DNA of 64,000 nucleotides, from assembly GCA_905178155.1 (NCBI GenBank), contig CAJINV010000001.1, positions 12,197,832-12,261,831 of the forward strand, given 5' to 3'. The translations under genes and the position numbers were made by a program. A model generated the notes under the pieces. The model was given only the letters and a program-made list of their open reading frames with translations, did not search any database and was not told the origin of the DNA. Every line of letters starts with the position of its first letter. Within the stretch, counting starts at the first letter, position 1. Shown here piece by piece: positions 58,339 through 64,000 of this stretch. The stretch is from Amoebophrya sp. A120. Its lineage: Eukaryota; Sar; Dinophyceae; Syndiniales; Amoebophryaceae.

Positions 58339-59543
58339 CGTTATCAGGAGAAATTTCCCTGTCTGCTCCTGAAGGACCACGAGTACTCTATATCTAGTGA
58401 TGTTGTAGTTGATGAGTCTTTGTCTATCGTTCATCTTCATGTTCTCCTGCCACCTAAAGAATAAAAATTCAAAAGGAAAGTCATAATCGCATGTCTCTGT
58501 CTGTGAGTCGTGTTTGTGATGTGCTCAATTTCACTCCAAGTTGTAGTCGATATGGGACAGGCCTGCGGCTGATTGTAACCACAATCACTTCTATTTCCGC
58601 GTTGTTCTACGTCATTAGCAGGAGCTCTCTTACTTTGCAGCAACACCACGCAAAAACAGTGGCTCATTGAATATTCGGTACACTGAGTTATGGTGTTACG
58701 CTCGGTCCATTTTCTTTTGACTTGTGAAGAGGGAAAACCCGAAATTATCTCTATCCTGGCCAAAGCAGGCTACATGAAGCGGCACGTACTAATGTCCTTC
58801 GCCAACTGTATTTAAGGTTGACCGAAAAAAGAAAAAGAAAGAACAGCTATTTGTCGTCGTGAACAAAATCTTCACAAACTTGCTTTCGATTTGTCGGTTT
58901 TGAGCGAGCAGAGCGACATGCGTCGACATTTGTGTCTGTGGACAATCCAGCGATTCAACATTGGCGCAGTCAATAGAGTTGCATTCACGTTGCTACTTGC
59001 CTTTCATTTGATCCTCATTGCGCAGTGTCGTGGACGGAGTGTCTTACCCCAGTAAATAAAGTCTTACCCTTTACTGTTGTGTAGAACGAGCTACGTTCGC
59101 GATTTCTTTCAACATCTCCTGCTTCAATTTTCGAACGGTCTGTCTGTCAACTATCCTCCTTTTATAAAATCGCCGACAAGGTATTCCTCGCTTTGACTAT
59201 AAGCCTTGTTGCTGTTTTTACTTTGTTTGCGCGAGTAGTTATTCGTGCCTACAAACTCCCATAAGTATCGTTTACTGCTATTTCCCCACTTTGTTTCTAA
59301 TCCGAAGAGGTAGACACTACGGGTACAACCTACGCAGTTCGAAGAGCGGTAAGCCCAAATACACCTCCGTTACTGTGTGAGGATCGATGACTAAAAGCAT
59401 TTTCATCTGAACAAACCGATCGCACACCAACATTCATTTCAAAAATCGTGTTGAGAAGTAGCAGGTTCTACTTTTAATAAGGTAGTAGTAGAGCTGCTGG
59501 CCGATCGGTTATTTTTCATCTGTCTTCTAGAAACAAGACGAGG
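58339..59543. other. intergenic, no gene seen
   Basis: About 1.2 kb, T-rich, with no recognised gene, RNA or repeat. Confidence 0.6.
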
Positions 59544-62500
59544 ATGTTGACCCGGCTGCAATTGGTGGTCGGGTCCGCGGTGGTACCGCTCGCGGGGGCT
59601 ACCACGGGGGCCACGACGCCCACGGTGCTGGCGAAGGCGGAGGTGATGCCTTCGTCCGTGACGGAAAAGTCCATGGAGTGGACGAAGGACTCGGACCAAC
59701 CGACGCCCCAGTTCATGGCCATGCAGTTCGACGTGATGAACGTGAAGAATCCCAGCGGGGACATTTACGTGAACATGCCCGGCTGCCCCGCGGGCAAGGA
59801 AATGGTGAAGAAGATCAGCATCTCGTACGAGGGCACGTTTCAACAGAGCGACAAAGACAGCAACGGCAAGATCAACGTGGTGGACAAGTGCTACCAAAAC
59901 TTCTACCTGGACACCGCCACGAAGCCGGCTGCCGGCTACACGGAGTCCCAGTGGGGCGGTTTCATGATGGACGAGAACGGCAACCAGCTCAAGGGGTGCA
60001 AGGGCATGATGATGATCGACGAACTGCCGTCCATGTGCTGTACGCCGCCCACGCTGGCGGCCGGCCAGACCTGTACCCCCGGCGAGGAAACGTACGCCGT
60101 CGAGCTATTGTGAGGAAGAATCCCCCCTCCCCATATCGAAAAGGAAATTTGTGATGCTGATTGGTGGCCACAAATCCGCTCTGTCTTGCATATGGGGCAA
60201 TTGGGAGCCGTTTGGCGCATTCCACAGCCAATCTGTGATGCGCTTTTGCATACTGCAAAGGTGTCTGCCATGCCTAACTGCTAGCCTGCTGCATACCCAA
60301 TCAGCCTGAGGAAGTGCCTCCAAGCGCTTTCTGCAATACAGTGGTGAATTGTGTACAGAAATCCAGCAACAGAAATTTCCTTTCTTCTATGGGGTAGGGG
60401 CTTTTTTCACTTTGATACGAGCACATGACCTTCATGGGCGACACCTCGGTCGCCAAGTGCGTGACGGGAAACTACAAGAAGTACCAAATGTAAAAATGTC
60501 TGGGTCTGGAAGAATGCAACTTGTAATGCGTATTTCAGCACACAGAAAGGTCTCTCATGCATACGTAGCAAAAGCTCCCACTTTTTGCCAGCAAAATAGG
60601 GGACTTGTCATGCGGATTCGGCATTGCGGAAGGTTCTCGAAACCTGTGATGCTAGAGCTTCCATGCCAGACCTTCTGTGTCATGCAAAAACAGCATGACT
60701 CTTCCAGACCCAGACATTTTTACATTTGATAAGAAGGGGGGCATGACCATCGGCGACGCCGCCACGGAACTGGACTTCACCTCGGGCAACCCGACGAAAT
60801 TCAAGGACTTGTGGGGCACCTTCGGGAAGGAAACCAGCGGCATCGCGCAGATGTTGGGCGTGGGCATGGAGATCGAGGACTGCGGCTGCGTCAAGCCGCC
60901 CACCGCGCAAGCATCGCAGGGCAGTGGGAGCACCACCGTCACCTGCAAGAGCGGAAGCAGCAGCGGCGGCCAGGGGCAAGGAAATACCCAGCAAAGTGGT
61001 ACACAAACGTCCAGCGGAATGCCCTCGACGGGGACGCGTGCATTAGAAGCTGCTGCTCCGAAAATCATGGCCAAACACGATCTCCAAAAAGCGACGGGTG
61101 CGGCTGCTGGAGCGGCCGCGGCCCCGGCACCACGACACGTGCGCCGCGCAAAGGTCGCAAACATGTGGCAGCAACGTAAATTGGCCCGCGAGCGAATGGT
61201 GCGGAACCGCAAGGAACGGATCGAGGCCCAACACGCGCACAAGTACTATCGGGAGAACCCGATCATGTGGCTTGCGGACGGTCTGCAGCTGCGCCGCCAA
61301 CTGCGCGAAGCGAGGAAGTTCCCGAACGTTTTTCGTGCCCGCGCACTGACGGCCAGTGCTTCAGGGGGGCAGGCGGTGGACGTGGGCGAGACCATCATCA
61401 CCCGCGAGGAGTGCAAAAAGCAGAAAAAGGAGGCCATGCGGGGCGGTGGCGGTCACGGCGGACCGCCCGGTGGCATGCCCGGTGGGCCCGGACAAATGGG
61501 TCAGTCGCATCGCCGGCGTCTCGCAGAGCGGCACTTGACGCGCAAGGAGAAGGAGGCCCTCACGGCCGCGGCGCACCGCCTCGTCCGGCGAAACCTGCAA
61601 CGCCAGGGTCGCAAGGGCAAGAGCTTCGTCTACAAGAAGCAGTCTGTGCGCGCTGGCATTGTGCCGGCGTCGACCGGTGTCCACCGTCGTCAACTGACGT
61701 CCTCGTCGTTCGGAGGTACCATGCAGCCAGGCATGGATCCCAATGCGATGGGAGGCATGGATCCTAACGCGATGGGAGGCATGGATCCTAACGCGATGGG
61801 AGGCATGGATCCCAACGCGATGGGAGGCATGGATCCCAACGCGATGGGTGGCATGGATCCCAACGCGATGGGAGGCATGGACCCCAATGCAATGGGAGGA
61901 CAAGGGCCGAACATGGGCCCCAACGGGATGGGTGGAGGCATGGATCCTAACGCGATGGGAGGCATGGATCCCAACGCGATGGGAGGCCCACCTGGTGGGG
62001 GCCCCCCGGACATGGCAAACATGGACTTTGACGAAATGGACCCCGACGAAATGATGGCGTTGGAGTTTGACTCCACAAACGTGCAGAGCGCTGGCTTCAA
62101 GCCTCCGCCGGGAATGGAGAACGAAGTGGATGGGGCTAGCTTTAACATGAACGCGGAAGGCGAGATGGTGATGACCACGGCGTCCGGCGTATCAAAATGA
62201 AAAATCCCCCCTCCCCATATCAAAACGAAGTTTGTGATGCTGGATTTGCGTACACAAATGAGATTTGTTTTGCTGGAGAGGAATGCAGGCCTATATCAAG
62301 CCTGAGTAGAGAGGTTTTGGCCTAGTCGCTTAGCATGAGAAACGTCTGCGCTGTAGGCCTACTAGCGACACAAACTGCCTGCATCATGCGGCGGAGCCTG
62401 TGGAATTGCCTTCTTGCATGACAGAGATGATTTGTGGTCGCAAATCAGCATTGCAAATTTTCTGCGGCGTACCTTTTCGATATGGGGAGGGGGGATTTTT

Positions 62501-64000
62501 CACTCTGATACGGCGAAGAGGTGATCATGGATGCGCCCATGGGCCCCTCCGAGGCGGCTATCGCCGTGGCGCCCTTCGTATGCATTGCAAAAGTTGTAAC
62601 TCGTACGACTACTAGTACTAATTGCATTCATGCCTGACAGATCTGGTTGCCCCTTACCCAATTCAGCATTACTGTTCCTTCGAAATAAAAACTTGTAAAT
62701 CTAAATGCGATTTATAAATTATAAATCGCATTTAGATTTACAAGTTTTTATTTCGAAGGAACAGTAAAATACTAGTTGTGCGATACAAGTTTTGCAATGC
62801 ATAGTTCGCGAGCGACGGGGTGGCCAACTTCTTCAAGTTTTTCAACCCGACCACCTCCGGTCGGTACCCGTTCGGGGAGAACGAGGATCCGACCACCAAG
62901 TACACGATTTTCGTGGACGCGGAATCCCGGTCCGTCAACGACACCACTACCGGCTTCGTCCCGAAATGCAAGTATGGCAGCGAGTTCTGGGTGAAACTGG
63001 GCCCCGGGGACCGGACGGGCGGCGCCGGATGGACCGCGGGAACCAGGACCCCGCATTTGGGGGGCAATGATTTTGTCAAGCTTGTGCGTGTGGACGGGGT
63101 GGACTGGAGCTGCATTTCCAGCTACACCGACGCAGTTCCAGAAGAAGTTCTCGCGCTCGACATCGTCATGGCCCTGGAGGCGACCTCGGGAGCGGTGCCT
63201 CCGGTGACCACCGGGAGCAAGGTGCAGGTGGAAGTGATCAACAAGTCTGGCTCCACGGAAATTCACGAGATCATCATCGGCGGCAACCAGGGCGTGAAAA
63301 ACTACAACCAGTTGCGCATGGTCATCGAGAAGAAGCAAGAGATGGTGTGGGACGGCCTGATGGGTGACATGATGGAGGACATGTTTATGTCTGACCTCGG
63401 CATCGATCCGATGGCCATGGGAGCAGACCCAATGATGGCAGCAGACCCGGGCATGTATGCACTGCAAAAGTATCGTACTAGTACAAATCGCAATACAAAT
63501 TGGTTCAGCATTACAAATTAAATTTGTAATGCGGATTTACCTAACCAACTAGATTTGTAATGCATAACTGCGATTACTACGAGTACGATACTTTTGCACA
63601 GGATAGCATGGCATCGGCGGCGATGTATGGGGCCGCCGGTGCTGATCCTTCGGCCAAGTCCACCCCCAAGAAGGCGAAGTCCTGCTTTCGCGGCTCGGTG
63701 ATGGCGCAGGTGGTGAAGCCCAAGTGCTTCCCGACCTGCGCGCGCACCGGCGTGACGCGCGCAGCCAACACCGAGGAGGCCACCGCAATCGCGGCCCTGA
63801 AGGGGGACGAGATTCCGTTTGTGTTGCTGAAGAAGCGATACAATCTGAAGACGCTGAAGGAGGACAGCTCCTTCGCGGCCTCGCTGCCGGCGGCGTTCAA
63901 GGAGGGAACGTGCACGGCGCGCGTGGGCGGGCTCGTGGACGCCAACGGCGGAGCCATCTTCCGCGAGAAGGTCTCCGTGCCCTTCAAACCGCCGTCCTGC
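59544..64000 (+). CDS. secreted repeat protein with five introners (3' truncated)
   Basis: Coding blocks are 59544-60105, 60423-60481, 60737-62189, 62516-62578, 62809-63455 and 63611 to the window end. Their sum stays in one frame when each introner and one repeat copy are removed. A leader-like start (MLTRLQLVVGSAVVPLAGA) is followed by a Cys-containing domain (NMPGCPAGKEMVKKISISYE ... CCTPPTLAAGQTC). That domain continues across two introners to DLWGTFGKETSGIAQML and IEDCGCVKPP. Next come an Arg-rich helical part, a Gly/Met/Pro region with nine MDPNAMGG units, and an Asp-rich stretch. The downstream part holds YPFGENEDPTTKYTIFVDAE, NDFVKLVRVDGVDWSCISSY and EVINKSGSTEIHEIIIGGNQ, then a Lys/Cys-rich domain (KSCFRGSVMAQVVKPKCFP) that runs off the window. 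No family is recognised. Secretion is inferred from the leader and paired Cys. Confidence 0.8.
60106..60417. mobile_element. introner D1
   Basis: 312 bp between CGAGC repeats (60101-60105 and 60418-60422). The left end, TATTGTGAGGAAGAATCCCC then CCTCCCCATATCGAAAAGG, is mirrored on the right (CCTTTCTTCTATGGGG, GGGGCTTTTTTCACTTTGATA). It brings an in-frame TGA six bases in. Removal restores Y-A-V-E-H-M-T-F. Confidence 0.9.
60482..60731. mobile_element. introner A6
   Basis: 250 bp between AGAAG repeats (60477-60481 and 60732-60736). The ends are TACCAAATGTAAAAATG and CATTTTTACATTTGATA with the TCTGGGTCTGGAA core. The interior is a close copy of introner A5. Removal restores N-Y-K-K-G-G-M-T. The exact register offers AA-AG, GT-AA or TA-AG only. 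Confidence 0.93.
61733..61987 (+). repeat. 24-bp coding repeat (MDPNAMGG x 9)
   Basis: Seven contiguous 24-bp units at 61733-61900 encode MDPNAMGG. After a divergent 39-bp spacer (QGPNMGPNGMGGG), two more follow at 61940-61987. Units differ mostly at third positions (AAT/AAC, CCC/CCT), so they expanded as protein repeats rather than very recent slippage. Confidence 0.95.
62190..62510. mobile_element. introner D2
   Basis: 321 bp, the longest copy, between CGGCG repeats (62185-62189 and 62511-62515). The ends TATCAAAATGAAAAATCCCC / CCTCCCCATATC and GATATGGGGAGG / GGATTTTTCACTCTGATA match introner D1. Removal restores A-S-G-E-E-V-I-M. The exact register gives GT-GC at best. A GT-AG choice that loses two Glu codons also exists. 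Confidence 0.92.
62579..62803. mobile_element. introner B4 with nested hairpin
   Basis: 225 bp between CTTCG (62574-62578) and GTTCG (62804-62808), one mismatch. The ends are TATGCATTGCAAAAG and CTTTTGCAATGCATA, with a diverged ACTCGTACGACTA-type continuation. It contains the 46-bp-arm inverted repeat. Removal restores V-A-P-F-A-S-D-G. A GT-AG excision leaving one extra Phe codon is possible. Confidence 0.88.
62670..62766. repeat. perfect inverted repeat, 46-bp arms, 5-nt loop
   Basis: The arm at 62670-62715 is the exact reverse complement of 62721-62766, around a 5-base loop (AAATT). It lies inside introner B4, is AT-rich, and would form a long RNA hairpin. Confidence 0.97.
63456..63605. 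mobile_element. introner B5
   Basis: 150 bp between GCATG repeats (63451-63455 and 63606-63610). The ends are TATGCACTGCAAAAGTATCG and CGATACTTTTGCACAGGATA. It carries an in-frame TAA. Removal restores D-P-G-M-A-S-A-A-M. Exact register ends are non-canonical (CA-AG or GT-AT). A GTAT...ATAG excision would leave one extra codon in frame. Confidence 0.92.

Noticed and set aside
60652-61242. Minus-strand 196-codon frame overlapping introner A6
   Set aside because: Antisense to the repeat-protein gene and includes element end sequence; no coding evidence.
61733-61987. Regular 24-bp repeats considered as a CRISPR array
   Set aside because: The units are contiguous, in frame and encode MDPNAMGG inside a eukaryotic coding sequence; there are no spacers.
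1-64000. tRNA, rRNA and spliced-leader RNA genes
   Set aside because: Looked for T-loop GGTTCRA patterns and the dinoflagellate leader end TTGGCTCAAG; found no convincing instance by eye, although a structural search could not be run.

Overview
The window is nuclear DNA of a protist, most likely a parasitic dinoflagellate-lineage alveolate similar to Amoebophrya (Syndiniales). Three things point there. All 17 gene models lie on the + strand, as in dinoflagellate unidirectional gene arrays. Gene content is eukaryotic: DRC12, CCDC112, an ABCA transporter, a WW/FF protein and spliced genes. Fifteen transposon-like insertions interrupt coding sequence, each with terminal inverted repeats and a 5-bp target duplication, and they must be removed for the protein to read through. 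Such invasive introns (introners) with non-canonical ends are, as I recall, reported for Amoebophrya. The species is inference; the elements are seen directly.

Layout. 1-12,050: a truncated Lys-rich protein, a CCDC112-like protein, flagellar DRC12, a small coiled-coil protein and a homocysteine S-methyltransferase. These carry only ordinary GT-AG introns or none. 14,487-23,852: a very large ABCA-type full transporter with one GT-AG intron and three introners. 25,054-34,443: two secreted helical or acidic repeat proteins, a GST and a secreted caspase-like protein. 35,355-42,090: an armadillo-like (HGH1-like) protein with two introners and a WW/FF-domain protein. 42,589-52,177: two large proteins with N-terminal leaders, the first with two introners. 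53,463-56,674: a membrane-anchored, sequon-rich coiled-coil protein with three introners. 57,178-58,338: a PNKP-like DNA 3'-phosphatase. 59,544 to the window end: a secreted repeat protein with at least five introners.

The introners fall into four terminal-repeat families: A with 6 copies, B with 5, C with 2 and D with 2. All start TA and end TA, all lie between 5-bp direct repeats, and most share a subterminal motif like TTGT(G/C/A)ATGC. Only two of the 15 sit where an exact excision could use GT-AG, whereas the ordinary introns here are GT-AG, mostly GTA...AG. Two intron-removal regimes therefore seem to coexist, sometimes in the same transcript. Intergenic stretches are 0.5-2.5 kb, relatively AT-rich, and show no recognised RNA genes.
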